DNA from: Pseudobdellovibrionaceae bacterium
Lineage (GTDB): Bacteria; Bdellovibrionota; Bdellovibrionia; Bdellovibrionales; UBA1609
Assembly: GCA_023954155.1 (NCBI GenBank)
Contig: JAMLIO010000007.1
Coordinates: forward strand, 81,978-145,977
Direction: 5' to 3'
DNA length: 64,000 bases
Numbering within the stretch: the stretch's first letter is position 1; each line of letters opens with the position of its first letter. A program made the position numbers and the translations under genes. The notes below the pieces were generated by a model. The model ran no database searches and had not been told where the DNA came from. It worked only from the letters and a program-made list of their open reading frames with translations. Shown piece by piece: positions 20,904 to 29,793 of this stretch.

Positions 20904-20979
20904 TGGAGCGGGAGACGGGTCTCGAACCCGCAACCCTCAGCTTGGAAGGCTGATACTCTACCAATTGAGCTACTCCCGC
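20904..20979 (-). tRNA. tRNA-Gly (anticodon TCC)
   Basis: Acceptor GCGGGAG/CTCCCGC, anticodon loop CTTCCAA within the TCAGC/GCTGA stem, encoded CCA. Third in the tRNA cluster. Confidence 0.95.
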
Positions 20980-20996
20980 ACGCGCCGCTTTTTAAA

Positions 20997-21082
20997 TGGT
21001 GGAGAGAGTAGGATTTGAACCTACGTAGGCATAAGCCAACGGATTTACAGTCCGTCCCCTTTAACCCCTCGGGCATCTCTCC
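20997..21082 (-). tRNA. tRNA-Tyr (anticodon GTA)
   Basis: An 86-base class II tRNA with acceptor GGAGAGA/TCTCTCC, anticodon loop CTGTAAA, a long variable arm and encoded CCA. Second in the tRNA cluster. Confidence 0.95.
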
Positions 21083-21093
21083 ATGAAAAAAAA

Positions 21094-21169
21094 TGGAGCT
21101 GGCTATGGGACTTGAACCCGCAACCTGCTGATTACAAATCAGCTGCTCTACCAATTGAGCTAAGCCAGC
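21094..21169 (-). tRNA. tRNA-Thr (anticodon TGT)
   Basis: Acceptor GCTGGCT/AGCCAGC, anticodon loop TTTGTAA within the GCTGA/TCAGC stem, encoded CCA. First of the four tRNAs, so the promoter of the tRNA-tuf unit should lie just upstream. Confidence 0.95.
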
Positions 21170-21189
21170 CCTGACTTTGAATTTGCAGA

Positions 21190-21195
21190 ATTATC
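21190..21195 (-). promoter_or_regulatory. Possible -10 box of the tRNA-tuf operon
   Basis: GATAAT on the minus strand lies about 21 bases before the first tRNA. A start near 21183 would give a short 5' leader. No matching -35 box was found at 16-18 bp. Confidence 0.3.
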
Positions 21196-21237
21196 CGAAG
21201 AGACACCACAAACCCATTCTCACAGCGAAACCAAGTT

Positions 21238-21996
21238 TTATTTTTTTTGCTTTCCTTCGTCAACTAGAAAAAAAGATCTCTGGACGTGGGACAGCGTAAT
21301 TGCAACCGAAGTCGAGACATTCAAACTCGCATGATCATTCACTTGTGGTATTTTTATAAGCACATCACAGGCTTTCAGAGTAGACTTTCGCAAACCTTTG
21401 CCTTCATTTCCAGCAACAATGATGACTTTTTCAGGAAAATCGACGTCGTAAATAGATTCAGAAGCCGCAGCATCTAATCCATAAACCCAATATCCATTTT
21501 CTTTTAGCTCCGATAACTTTTGATCTAAAGGGTGAACCACATCTACGGGAACGTGCTCGGCCCCTCCTGAGGCAATCTTACACACCATAGGAGTCAACTT
21601 TACGCTTCGATCTTGTGGGATCAAAATTCCATCGACGTTGAGTAACCAAGATGTTCGCAAAATATTACCTAAATTTGTAGGGTCCTCGACCTCATCTAAG
21701 GCTAAAAGTGTGGAGCGACTTTGGGCAAAGACCTTTTCCGACAGAACGGGCTCTGAGGCTTTCACCACAAGAGCTACACCCTGATGACCAGATCCTAACT
21801 CTTGAAAAAAATTTCTCTTCCGTTTTTCAGGTTTTACTTTTTGCGAGAGGGTTTGAATCCAAGGTAATTCCCTCAATTCTTTTTCTTTGGACTCATCAAT
21901 ATAAAAATTCAAGATGGCTTTGGGGCGCACTCTGACCACCTCTTGGCAAGAGTGCAGACCAATCACTATACGAGACGACTCCCCTTTTTGACTCAT
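21238..21996 (-). CDS. rlmB: RlmB-like 23S rRNA 2'-O-methyltransferase (SpoU/TrmH family)
   Basis: 252 residues with the three SPOUT motifs: NLGNILRTSW (motif 1, with the catalytic Asn and Arg), IVAGNEGKGL (motif 2) and NDHASLNVSTSVAI (motif 3), which form the SAM-binding trefoil knot. The N-terminal ~75 residues resemble the substrate-binding domain that places a methyl group on a guanosine ribose of 23S rRNA (G2251 in E. coli). The exact target is inferred from the family and could differ. Its ATG overlaps the upstream oxygenase stop by four bases (ATGA), implying coupled translation. Confidence 0.8.
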   Translation of the reverse strand: MSQKGESSRIVIGLHSCQEVVRVRPKAILNFYIDESKEKELRELPWIQTLSQKVKPEKRKRNFFQELGSGHQGVALVVKASEPVLSEKVFAQSRSTLLALDEVEDPTNLGNILRTSWLLNVDGILIPQDRSVKLTPMVCKIASGGAEHVPVDVVHPLDQKLSELKENGYWVYGLDAAASESIYDVDFPEKVIIVAGNEGKGLRKSTLKACDVLIKIPQVNDHASLNVSTSVAITLSHVQRSFFLVDEGKQKK

Positions 21997-22988
21997 TTGA
22001 TTAAACCGATCTCCCTTAATCTTTGCATTAAAAATTCTTCTGATAAAATGTCAGGGTACTTAGGCCCTGTCTCGCCTTTGCAGCTGTCAATACAGCTTAA
22101 CACAGCCTCTGGATGAGGGTGCATAAAATATGGCATCGAATAACGACTTACGTTCTGTCCATCTTTAGGATTGACCACTCTGTGGGTGGTAGACGGAATC
22201 ACATCATTAGTGATTCTTGCAAGCATGTCTCCCGCATCTACGATCAGATTGTTACGATCCGTTTCTACAGCTAGCCATCTACCTTGACGATCTAAAAGCT
22301 CAAGCCCCGAAGTGGAGGCACTGACTAAAATTGTAATCAGGTTAATGTCTTCATGCGCTGCTGCTCTCACACAATTTGGATCTGTACCTTCTGCAATAGG
22401 CGGATAGTGCAGTAATCTTAAAATAGAATTTCCATCTTGAGTGAGCTTGGCAAAATAATCCGTGTCCAGCCCAAGCGGTCCCGTAAGAGCCTCAAGCATG
22501 ATACGTCCTACATCATCTAACTTGTCGTAAAACTCTGTAAATACCGCTTCAAACTCTGACACCTCTTGAGGCCAAATGTTGGCAGGATAAGTTGCGGATA
22601 AAGGATGTTCCATTTTTAAAGGACGCCCTACATGCCAAAACTCTTTCAGATCAGGAGCAGGGCTGTCTTTAGCGTGTTCGGTTCCAAAAGGAGTGTAACC
22701 ACGCACTCCACCGCCGCCACCATAAACGTATTGTTTTTTTGTGGTCTCATCTAAGTCAAAAAACTTTTGGCTTAGATCATAGGCCTTGTCGAGTAATGAC
22801 ACTTCAATAGGATGATCTTTTAAAATGATAAATCCGCTGTCTTTTAAACCGTAAAATAAATCTTCGATGAACTTTTGTTTTGTGGTGCTGTCCCCAGAAA
22901 TATAATCTTTTAGGCTCAACTCCAGAACATCGGCTTTAGCACTCGCACCTATCGACTTTGACTTTGATACTTCGGTTTGCATATCCAT
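21993..22988 (-). CDS. 2-oxoglutarate/Fe(II) oxygenase, isopenicillin N synthase family
   Basis: 331 residues from the chosen start. The double-stranded beta-helix core has the iron ligands HED (in AAHEDINLI) and the distal His (in STTHRVVNP), plus the R-x-S motif (SRYSMPYF) that binds the co-substrate carboxylate. The N-terminal DIOX_N-like region (GFIILKDHPIE) is also present. Such enzymes hydroxylate or cyclise small molecules; the substrate is unknown. A GTG twelve codons upstream extends the frame but lacks a ribosome-binding site, whereas the ATG at 22986-22988 has GGGGGAAG five bases upstream. A Gly-rich loop (YGGGGGVRGY) is a family feature. Coupled to rlmB by a 4-base overlap. Confidence 0.8.
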   Translation of the reverse strand: MDMQTEVSKSKSIGASAKADVLELSLKDYISGDSTTKQKFIEDLFYGLKDSGFIILKDHPIEVSLLDKAYDLSQKFFDLDETTKKQYVYGGGGGVRGYTPFGTEHAKDSPAPDLKEFWHVGRPLKMEHPLSATYPANIWPQEVSEFEAVFTEFYDKLDDVGRIMLEALTGPLGLDTDYFAKLTQDGNSILRLLHYPPIAEGTDPNCVRAAAHEDINLITILVSASTSGLELLDRQGRWLAVETDRNNLIVDAGDMLARITNDVIPSTTHRVVNPKDGQNVSRYSMPYFMHPHPEAVLSCIDSCKGETGPKYPDILSEEFLMQRLREIGLIK

Positions 22989-23087
22989 AACTTCTTCCCC
23001 CATGTCCTTATTTTCATACGACACTGTCTAAATAAAGAGCAACCAGAAACCCAAACGCAATGCTCTAAACTGGTTTTTAACTGCTTT

Positions 23088-23783
23088 TTAGCGCAAGAGA
23101 TCCAAATATTTTTGCAACTTCGCTTTAGGATAAGCCTCATTGATCACGGAACGTCCGACCACTAGGGCGTCAGCTCCAAGCTCAAGGGCCTTTTGCGGTT
23201 CTAAAACTCGGGCTTGATCGTCGGTGGAGTCTTCTTTAAGTCTGATTCCAGGTACAACCGTAAAAAAATCGGGGTGTACATATTTGACCTTAGACACTTC
23301 ATGCCCTGCGCACACCACACCTGTTAAGCCACTTTCTGCGACAAGATCCGTCAATGTCAAAACAGCATCATCTAAGCTGGTTCCCGTAAATCCTGGAATA
23401 GGATTTTGAGTGCCATCAAAAGATGTCAAAACTGTCACACCTAAGACTTTAAAAAACTGTGACGTGTTTATCTGTTGCTCTAGCTTTGCGACTTGTTCCA
23501 TGGCTTTGAGCCCACTTCCAGCATGAATTGTGACATAACTGATCCCCTTATCCGCACAGGCGCGCAAGGATTCCACCATGGTATTTGGGATGTCATAAAA
23601 TTTAGGATCATAAAAAATAGGCCCGTAGTCTGCTAATTTTTGCCATTCTAAAGGAGTGGCTTTTAAGCTTAAGCGCGGTCCGACCTTAAAGCCTCCAGCT
23701 AAAGGGCTTAACTCTTGCGCCAGCTCTAGGGCTTTGCCCCACTCGTTCACATCCAATGCGATAAAAATTGGATTTTTCATCAT
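23088..23783 (-). CDS. pyrF: Orotidine 5'-phosphate decarboxylase
   Basis: 231 residues. It makes UMP from OMP in the last step of de novo pyrimidine synthesis. The catalytic tetrad is visible: a Lys in GGFKVG and the D-x-K-x-x-D set in FYDPKFYDIPNT. The phosphate-binding loops VVPGIRL and GADALVVGRS close the barrel. The usual LFLDLK is replaced by IFYDPK, but the catalytic residues are kept. The start is one of two adjacent ATGs behind a weak AAGAAG. The upstream spacer to proS holds a 19-copy hexanucleotide repeat, which may affect expression. Confidence 0.93.
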   Translation of the reverse strand: MMKNPIFIALDVNEWGKALELAQELSPLAGGFKVGPRLSLKATPLEWQKLADYGPIFYDPKFYDIPNTMVESLRACADKGISYVTIHAGSGLKAMEQVAKLEQQINTSQFFKVLGVTVLTSFDGTQNPIPGFTGTSLDDAVLTLTDLVAESGLTGVVCAGHEVSKVKYVHPDFFTVVPGIRLKEDSTDDQARVLEPQKALELGADALVVGRSVINEAYPKAKLQKYLDLLR

Positions 23784-23808
23784 ATCTTCTTTTCCCTTTA
23801 ACCGCGCT

Positions 23809-23922
23809 TTTTACTTTTACTTTTACTTTTACTTTTACTTTTACTTTTACTTTTACTTTTACTTTTACTTTTACTTTTACTTTTACTTTTACTTTTACTT
23901 TTACTTTTACTTTTACTTTTAC
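23809..23922. repeat. Microsatellite: 19 perfect copies of TTTTAC
   Basis: 114 bases of uninterrupted TTTTAC (GTAAAA on the pyrF coding strand), beginning 26 bases before the pyrF start and ending 47 bases after the proS stop. No copy differs from the consensus. Confidence 0.98.
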
Positions 23923-23968
23923 TAAATGTAGCTGCGATCTTTGGCTTTGTGCAAATCTTAATTTGTTT

Positions 23969-25693
23969 TTATTTGCAGTTTTCCCAGCTGGTTTTGATGG
24001 TTGCAGCTGCAGACGCCAAAGGTGCGGAACTCTTAGCTTGTGTGCTGCGCACCACTACTTCCACCTCACCTTGATCAAAGCCACGTTTTCCAATCACCAC
24101 TCTCACAGGAAGACCCATCAGATCGGCATCTTTAAACTTCACCCCAGGGCGTTCGTTGCGATCATCAACAAAGGCCGAAAGCCCCAAAGCACCCAGTTCA
24201 CCTAAAAGCTTTTGAGTGTATTCCATCACATCAGCTTCCTTAGGGTCTAAAATGCAAAGGTGAAGATCATAGGGCGCAATGCTCTTGGGCCAAATGATCC
24301 CGTCTTTATCATGGGACTGCTCTATGGCGGCTTGCACGGTTCGGCCTACACCAATACCGTAGCAACCCATCTCTATGGGTTTAAGTTTACCTGATTCGTC
24401 TTGATAAGTGGCTTTCATGGCAGCACTGTACTTAGTCCCTAAATAAAAAATATGTCCAACTTCAATGCCGCGCACCTCGGTCAATGCGCCTTGACCATCA
24501 GGACTCGGGTCGCCTGCCTTAGCAAAAGCGATATCTACAAACTTAGCAATTTTAAAATCTACATCAGGTTTTAGGCCCTTTACATGGTACCCGTCTTTAT
24601 TGGCACCCACGATGTAGCTTTTAAAGTCTTTAAGGTAGTGGTCAGCGAACACTTTGACATCCAAACCTTGTGGGCCACAACTTCCTGGACGCGCACCCGT
24701 TAAAGCTAGGACCTCTTCATCAGAAAGCATCACGGGCTCTTCTTTAAAACCAAACACATTTTTTAATTTAATGGGATTAAGTTCGTCGCAGCCTCTTAAT
24801 AGGATGGCATAAGACTTGCCATCGGCCTTTAAAAATAAAGTCTTTACCAGATGTTCTTCTGGTATATCCATAAATTTCGACAGAGCTTCAATGGTACGAA
24901 CATTAGGAGTGGCAAACTCTTCTATTGTGGCAAAAACAGGCACCCCTTCTGTGGCCTGATACACACGAGGGCAAATCTCACGATTGGCCGCAAAGTCAGA
25001 AGCCTCACTCACGAGTAACAGGTCCTCTCCTACTTGTGCTAAAACCTGAAACTCTTCAGTCAAAGACCCACCGATTGCACCAGCGTCGGCTTGCACGACA
25101 CGGTACTCTAAGCCCAAACGATCAAAAATACGAATATAGGCCTTTCGTAAATTGGCGTAACTGGCCTTTGCTGTTTCCGAGTCCACATCAAAACTGTAAG
25201 CGTCTTTCATGATGAACTCTCGTCCTCGCATCAGACCAAAACGGGGGCGAATTTCATCACGGTACTTAGTTTGAATTTGATATAAACACTGAGGCAAGTC
25301 ACGATAGCTAGAGATGTCATTACGAATATAATCCGTCACCGCTTCTTCGTGAGTCGCTCCAAGACAAAAATCATGATCATTACGGTTTTTAAATTTTAAC
25401 AATTCAGGAATTCCTGCGCGGCCTGTCTCTTCCCACAAAGTTAAGGGCTGCACCATGGGCATTAAAATCTCTTGGCAGCCCGAAGCCTCTAACTCTTCGC
25501 GGATGATATTTTCAAATTTTCTGATAGCCCTTAAAGCTAAGGTACCATAAGTGTAAATCCCAGGAGCTAATTTTTTAATTAAACCTGCGCGAATAAGAAG
25601 CTGCTGACTAGGAATATCAGCATCCCCAGGAGCCTCTCTGAATGTTTTATGAAACCGACTTGACCACTTTATATGGTGCTGTTGCATCTTCAC
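23969..25693 (-). CDS. proS: Prolyl-tRNA synthetase
   Basis: 574 residues, the bacterial type with an editing insertion. Class II motifs are visible: motif 1 around GCQEILMPMVQP, motif 2 (KYRDEIRPRFGLMRGREFIMKDAYSF) and motif 3 (ELGCYGIGVGRTVQAAIEQ-like, GIGVGR). The INS editing domain, related to YbaK, fills roughly residues 230-390 (HLVKTLFLKADGKSY). The C-terminal anticodon domain carries FVDDRNERPGVKFKDADLMG. It charges tRNA-Pro. The start is either GTG or the ATG two codons later; both sit near GGAG/AGAGG. Confidence 0.96.
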   Translation of the reverse strand: MKMQQHHIKWSSRFHKTFREAPGDADIPSQQLLIRAGLIKKLAPGIYTYGTLALRAIRKFENIIREELEASGCQEILMPMVQPLTLWEETGRAGIPELLKFKNRNDHDFCLGATHEEAVTDYIRNDISSYRDLPQCLYQIQTKYRDEIRPRFGLMRGREFIMKDAYSFDVDSETAKASYANLRKAYIRIFDRLGLEYRVVQADAGAIGGSLTEEFQVLAQVGEDLLLVSEASDFAANREICPRVYQATEGVPVFATIEEFATPNVRTIEALSKFMDIPEEHLVKTLFLKADGKSYAILLRGCDELNPIKLKNVFGFKEEPVMLSDEEVLALTGARPGSCGPQGLDVKVFADHYLKDFKSYIVGANKDGYHVKGLKPDVDFKIAKFVDIAFAKAGDPSPDGQGALTEVRGIEVGHIFYLGTKYSAAMKATYQDESGKLKPIEMGCYGIGVGRTVQAAIEQSHDKDGIIWPKSIAPYDLHLCILDPKEADVMEYTQKLLGELGALGLSAFVDDRNERPGVKFKDADLMGLPVRVVIGKRGFDQGEVEVVVRSTQAKSSAPLASAAATIKTSWENCK

Positions 25694-25746
25694 TCCGTAT
25701 CCTCTGCCTTAATGTCAAAACGATCCTTAAGAAAAGACAGCTATTC

Positions 25747-27117
25747 TTAATTGACCTCTATGCCATAAGCTTTGATTTTACGATGCAAATAACTTCTTTC
25801 AAGTCCAATAGCTTCAGAGGTCTTGCTGATGTTGCCGTTGTTCTCTTCAATTTTAGCTAACAAAAATTCTTTTTCAAACTGGGCGCGCGCTTCACGGAAG
25901 GTTCCATAACTTTTATAAATGACCCCTGCCTCACCTTGAAGCTTTAATCCTGCATAGGTCAGGTCTTCCACTCCCACTTCAATATTTTGATCAAATAAAA
26001 TATAGAGTCTTTCAATAAAGTTTTGCAGCTCACGCACGTTACCTGGCCAATCATACTTTTTAAGAGCTTCAATGGCTTCTGGGCGAAGAGTTTTGGCTTT
26101 CACCCCAGTTTTGCGACAAATCTCGTCTACAAAGTGGTCTACCAAAATAGGAATGTCCACCGCTCTTTCACGAAGAGGTTTGATCTCTAGAGGTACAACG
26201 TTTAAGCGATAATACAAGTCTTCACGGAATTGGCCAGACTTCACTTTACTTTCAATATCACTAGGTGCAGAAATTAAAACTCGCACGTCAGCATCATAAG
26301 CTTCTGTTCCCCCAAAACGGGTGGCTTTAAGACTCTTTAATGCTTCCATCAGCTTTTCTTGCACACCTAAAGTGAGGGACTCGGCATTTTCAATATAAAG
26401 CGTGCCCTTATGGGCGTATTCAAATACGCCCTTTTTATCTTCTTCTAAGCCTGGCTTGGAGCCCTTAGCGTAACCAAATAGTTCCCCTTCAAGTAAATCT
26501 TCGGGGATGGAGGTGCACTGAAAGTGAATAAATGGACCGCTGGCTCTTGAGCTTAGGTAATGAATGTTTTTGGCTACCGTTAATTTTCCAACGCCCTTTT
26601 CACCTTTTACTAGACCCCAGTTGTCAGCTCCAGAAATTTTGGTGACCATTTGTCGAATGCGACGGCTCTCTTCGCTGGTGCCCACCAAACGTAAGCTGGC
26701 TTGAATTTGTGACAATAAATTCTCTTTGTCTTTTCTTTCTTGTTCCAAATCTAAAATATTTCGTATCAGGATTCCGATGCGATCCATAGACAGGGGCTTT
26801 TCGACAAAATCATAAGCTCCCATCTTCACCGCACCCACGGCGGTTTCAATGGTTCCATGACCTGACATCATGATCACTTGGGCGGACTTGGGTTTGTTTT
26901 TGATCTCTTTAAGGACATCAATGCCGTCTTTCCCGCCTGGCATCCAAACATCTAACAACACAATATCGGGCATAAATTTATTATAAATACTTAAGGCTTC
27001 TGCGGCATCTTTAGCCACTTGCACCTGATAGCTTTCATCCGCCAATGAAGCCGACAGAACTTCACAGATTGCTGCTTCATCATCTACAACAAGAATCTTT
27101 ACGTTTTCATTTTTCAT
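25747..27117 (-). CDS. NtrX-like response regulator with degenerate AAA+ domain
   Basis: 456 residues in the order receiver, AAA+, Fis-type HTH. The receiver is intact (Asp12-Asp13, phospho-acceptor Asp56, Lys107). The AAA+ domain keeps a Walker A (GEKGVGKL, 172-179) and the FREDLYYRLNV and DWPGNVRELQN segments. The sigma-54-contact loop GAFTGA is replaced by GSKPGL (about 219-224), and Walker B reads YIENAESL instead of FLDEIGDL, losing the Asp-Glu pair. It should therefore not remodel sigma-54 and probably works as an ordinary DNA-binding regulator. The HTH near residues 425-452 (GNISKTSEAIGLERSYLHRK) looks functional. It overlaps the upstream NtrY-like kinase by 4 bases (ATGA). Confidence 0.85.
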   Translation of the reverse strand: MKNENVKILVVDDEAAICEVLSASLADESYQVQVAKDAAEALSIYNKFMPDIVLLDVWMPGGKDGIDVLKEIKNKPKSAQVIMMSGHGTIETAVGAVKMGAYDFVEKPLSMDRIGILIRNILDLEQERKDKENLLSQIQASLRLVGTSEESRRIRQMVTKISGADNWGLVKGEKGVGKLTVAKNIHYLSSRASGPFIHFQCTSIPEDLLEGELFGYAKGSKPGLEEDKKGVFEYAHKGTLYIENAESLTLGVQEKLMEALKSLKATRFGGTEAYDADVRVLISAPSDIESKVKSGQFREDLYYRLNVVPLEIKPLRERAVDIPILVDHFVDEICRKTGVKAKTLRPEAIEALKKYDWPGNVRELQNFIERLYILFDQNIEVGVEDLTYAGLKLQGEAGVIYKSYGTFREARAQFEKEFLLAKIEENNGNISKTSEAIGLERSYLHRKIKAYGIEVN

Positions 27118-29363
27118 TTCTTGTTCCTTTCTCCATCTTGTGGTTGTAGAGGAATTTCAAAAACAAACTCCGTCCATTCCCCACTTCGTTGAACATAAAT
27201 GCGTCCAGAGTGCTCTTCAATCATCTTTTTCACAATGGACAAACCCAACCCCGTTCCTGTGGACTTCGTTGTATAGTTGGGCTCAAATACTTTTTTAACC
27301 ATTTCCACAGGGATACCCACACCATTATCACTGATTGTGACTTGAACCAACTCGGAATCTTTTAAACTGCGCGTCTGCACTCTGATTCGAGGGTCAGAAG
27401 TCCCTTCCAAGGCGTCTACAGCATTATCTAGGAGGTTGATGATAATCCTTTTTAATTGGTCATGGTCAAAATAAAAGCTAGGTAGGCTCTCATCCACATC
27501 CAAATCAATGCTCAAGCCTTTGATTCTATGGCGATAAACCCAAAGATTTTCCCTGACCAGATCGTTGATAGAGCCCTTCTCTAAAGTCAATTGCGGCAGG
27601 CGAGCATGGTAGCTGAACTCATTCACTAGGTTTTTTACAATGTCCACCTGCTGGTTGATCATCTTAATGCTTTCCACAAAGGCAGGGTCAGTGATCTGTT
27701 CGGAAAATTTACGTTGTAAACGTTCTGCCGAGAGCTTGATGGGTGTTAATGGGTTTTTAATTTCATGGGCCACACGCGTAGCCACCTCTGTCCATGCCTC
27801 GGCTCTTTGAGCTTTAGCAATCAAAGAGATGTCATCCCCTGCCAAAACATAACCTCTGACAGTTCCATCATCGTGGTACAAACAAGACACCGTACACTTT
27901 AAACGAATAGATCGAGATGGAAATTCTAATTTTTCTTCTGCACTGACAAAACTTAAACCCTCATGCACCAGTCTCTCTTTAAGCCTTACAAACATATTAT
28001 AAAGAATGGAGCTTAAAACTTCTGCTAACTTATGCCCCACTAAATCTTTAGTGCTAAAGCTTAATAGGTCTTCGGCTTTCTTGTTGATCAGAGTGACGAC
28101 CTCATCCTTATCTACATAAATCACGGCTGTGCTGATATGTTCAATCACGGCCTTGATGTTATCGCTGGACTCTTCAAGTTGATGCAAAGTCTTTTGCAAA
28201 CTTTGATTGGTGTCTTCAATTTCATGACGGCTCTTTTCAATGGTCTGAGCCATTTGATTAAAGTTAGACACCAAATGATCAATCTCATAACTTCCCGAAT
28301 CGGCAATAGAAATAGTTCGGTAACGACCTTTGGCGATCTCTCTGGTGGCACGACTTAGGCTCTCTAAGGATTTTGACAATTGCCCTGCTAAGTATAAGCC
28401 AAACCATGTTCCACCTAAGAGAATCACCATGGTCATCAATACGAGTGTGATGAGGTAAATGCTCTTTAAGGGAAATTCAAACGGGGTCAGTTGTCTGTAC
28501 TCGTCGCGGGCTTCGATGAGGTTGTTGATCTGCTCCACCAAAAAGAAAGGGATCAGTCTATTGACCACCACCACTTTTTGCTTTTCTGGAATGGAACGAA
28601 TAGATCTTAAAAGACGTCCTTTTTGAGTTTCGTCTTCCCCTTCGTTTAAGTCCAAACTCACACTGAAATCACCATCTTCGCTGTAAAGGGCTTCTAATTC
28701 TTCCCAAGGAATGGGAGGAAGAACCACACTGGCCACATCAGCAGAAAAGGCATTGCTCTGGGCGATCCAACGTTGTTTTGTGGTAAAATCATAAACCTCT
28801 AAAAAGTCCACTTGAGCATTTTGCATCAATGACTCTAGATTTTTTTTAGTAGCAGCAGATAAAGGCACTTTGGTGGTCTTTTCAGCCACTTGGTTGGCTA
28901 AAAAATAACTCTCTTTTTTTAAGTTCTGATAATAAAGCTCCGTCACCTGTATGGAGTCATCTAGTATCCCCATCCCTTTAAGGGCAAACCATCTATCAAA
29001 ACTGCTGTTAATATAAAAGATGGACACTAAAAACATCAAAAAGGTCGGCACAAATGCAAAAGTAAAAAAGGCCACCATCAGTTTTGAACGCAGAGACTTA
29101 CCAAATAGGGGAATTTTACTTTCCGTATAAACTTTAACCAAATTTCTAAAGATCAAATAGATCAGGGCCAAGAAAATCAGTAGATTTAAATTTACTAAAC
29201 CAAAGAAGAAGATCGCATAGTGAAACGGCAACTTCTCACTGATTGAAAACAACTGAAACTGAAACCATGTCAATCCCACAAAAAGTACGATCAGAGGAAT
29301 CAGAGTGAATATCTCTCTTTTTCGTCTGGATACCTCTGCGACGGATTGGGCTTCGTTACTCAA
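27114..29363 (-). CDS. NtrY-like membrane sensor histidine kinase
   Basis: 749 residues. Three to four hydrophobic helices lie at the N-terminus (about 18-115), then a periplasmic stretch, another helix near 305-330, a HAMP-like linker (SRATREIAKGRYRTIS), a PAS domain (VIEHISTAVIYVDKDEVVTL) and the kinase core. The H-box is VAHEIKNPLTPIKLS, the N-box NLLDNAVDAL, and the G-boxes SDNGVGIP and TGLGLSIV are canonical. The layout matches NtrY, which pairs with NtrX. The start codon is TTG and overlaps the end of ribH by 8 bases, so the kinase is translated from the riboflavin transcript. The signal it senses is unknown. Confidence 0.85.
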   Translation of the reverse strand: MSNEAQSVAEVSRRKREIFTLIPLIVLFVGLTWFQFQLFSISEKLPFHYAIFFFGLVNLNLLIFLALIYLIFRNLVKVYTESKIPLFGKSLRSKLMVAFFTFAFVPTFLMFLVSIFYINSSFDRWFALKGMGILDDSIQVTELYYQNLKKESYFLANQVAEKTTKVPLSAATKKNLESLMQNAQVDFLEVYDFTTKQRWIAQSNAFSADVASVVLPPIPWEELEALYSEDGDFSVSLDLNEGEDETQKGRLLRSIRSIPEKQKVVVVNRLIPFFLVEQINNLIEARDEYRQLTPFEFPLKSIYLITLVLMTMVILLGGTWFGLYLAGQLSKSLESLSRATREIAKGRYRTISIADSGSYEIDHLVSNFNQMAQTIEKSRHEIEDTNQSLQKTLHQLEESSDNIKAVIEHISTAVIYVDKDEVVTLINKKAEDLLSFSTKDLVGHKLAEVLSSILYNMFVRLKERLVHEGLSFVSAEEKLEFPSRSIRLKCTVSCLYHDDGTVRGYVLAGDDISLIAKAQRAEAWTEVATRVAHEIKNPLTPIKLSAERLQRKFSEQITDPAFVESIKMINQQVDIVKNLVNEFSYHARLPQLTLEKGSINDLVRENLWVYRHRIKGLSIDLDVDESLPSFYFDHDQLKRIIINLLDNAVDALEGTSDPRIRVQTRSLKDSELVQVTISDNGVGIPVEMVKKVFEPNYTTKSTGTGLGLSIVKKMIEEHSGRIYVQRSGEWTEFVFEIPLQPQDGERNKK

Positions 29364-29793
29364 GGTTACGCTCTTTGAGTTTGTTCAGGTTCATCACCGT
29401 GTCATACCCTGCTTTGGCCACATGGTAACCATTGTTGCCTTTACGACCCCAGATGCGATCATACATTTGTTCGTAATTATTGACCGTTAATACTCCAAAC
29501 GCGACAGGCTTTTCCATTTCCAAGCTGACTTGCAAGCACCCCTCTTGGGCAGCCTTACAAACAAAGTCATAGTGATCCGTTTCTCCGCGAATCACCACAC
29601 CCAAACAGATGGCATAGTCACATTTTTTTTCTTTTAAAAAAAACTTAGCTCCTAGACCTAACTCGAAGGCTCCAGGAACTTTAAGAACATGGATGTCTGT
29701 CACACCCACGCTGGCCAAAAATCTTTTAGCACCGTCTTCTAACTCTTGGGTGTATTGAGCATTGAACTCTGCGGTGACTATTCCTACTCTCAT
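29356..29793 (-). CDS. ribH: 6,7-dimethyl-8-ribityllumazine synthase
   Basis: 145 residues, normal for the enzyme that condenses the ribityl-pyrimidine with 3,4-dihydroxy-2-butanone 4-phosphate. Typical segments: GIVTAEFNAQYT, VPGAFELGLGAKFF, CLGVVIRGETDHYDFV (active-site His) and PVAFGVLTVNN. The family's conserved start is fixed by a 4-base overlap with the upstream gene (ATGA). It is the last riboflavin gene of the cluster and overlaps the NtrY-like kinase gene. Confidence 0.95.
   Translation of the reverse strand: MRVGIVTAEFNAQYTQELEDGAKRFLASVGVTDIHVLKVPGAFELGLGAKFFLKEKKCDYAICLGVVIRGETDHYDFVCKAAQEGCLQVSLEMEKPVAFGVLTVNNYEQMYDRIWGRKGNNGYHVAKAGYDTVMNLNKLKERNLE

Noticed and set aside
23809..23922. 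CRISPR array
   Set aside because: The repeat is a 6-bp tandem unit without spacers.
23768..24205. Plus-strand open frame with long Thr-Phe repeats
   Set aside because: It is produced by translating the TTTTAC microsatellite and continues antisense to proS; no ribosome-binding site or family.
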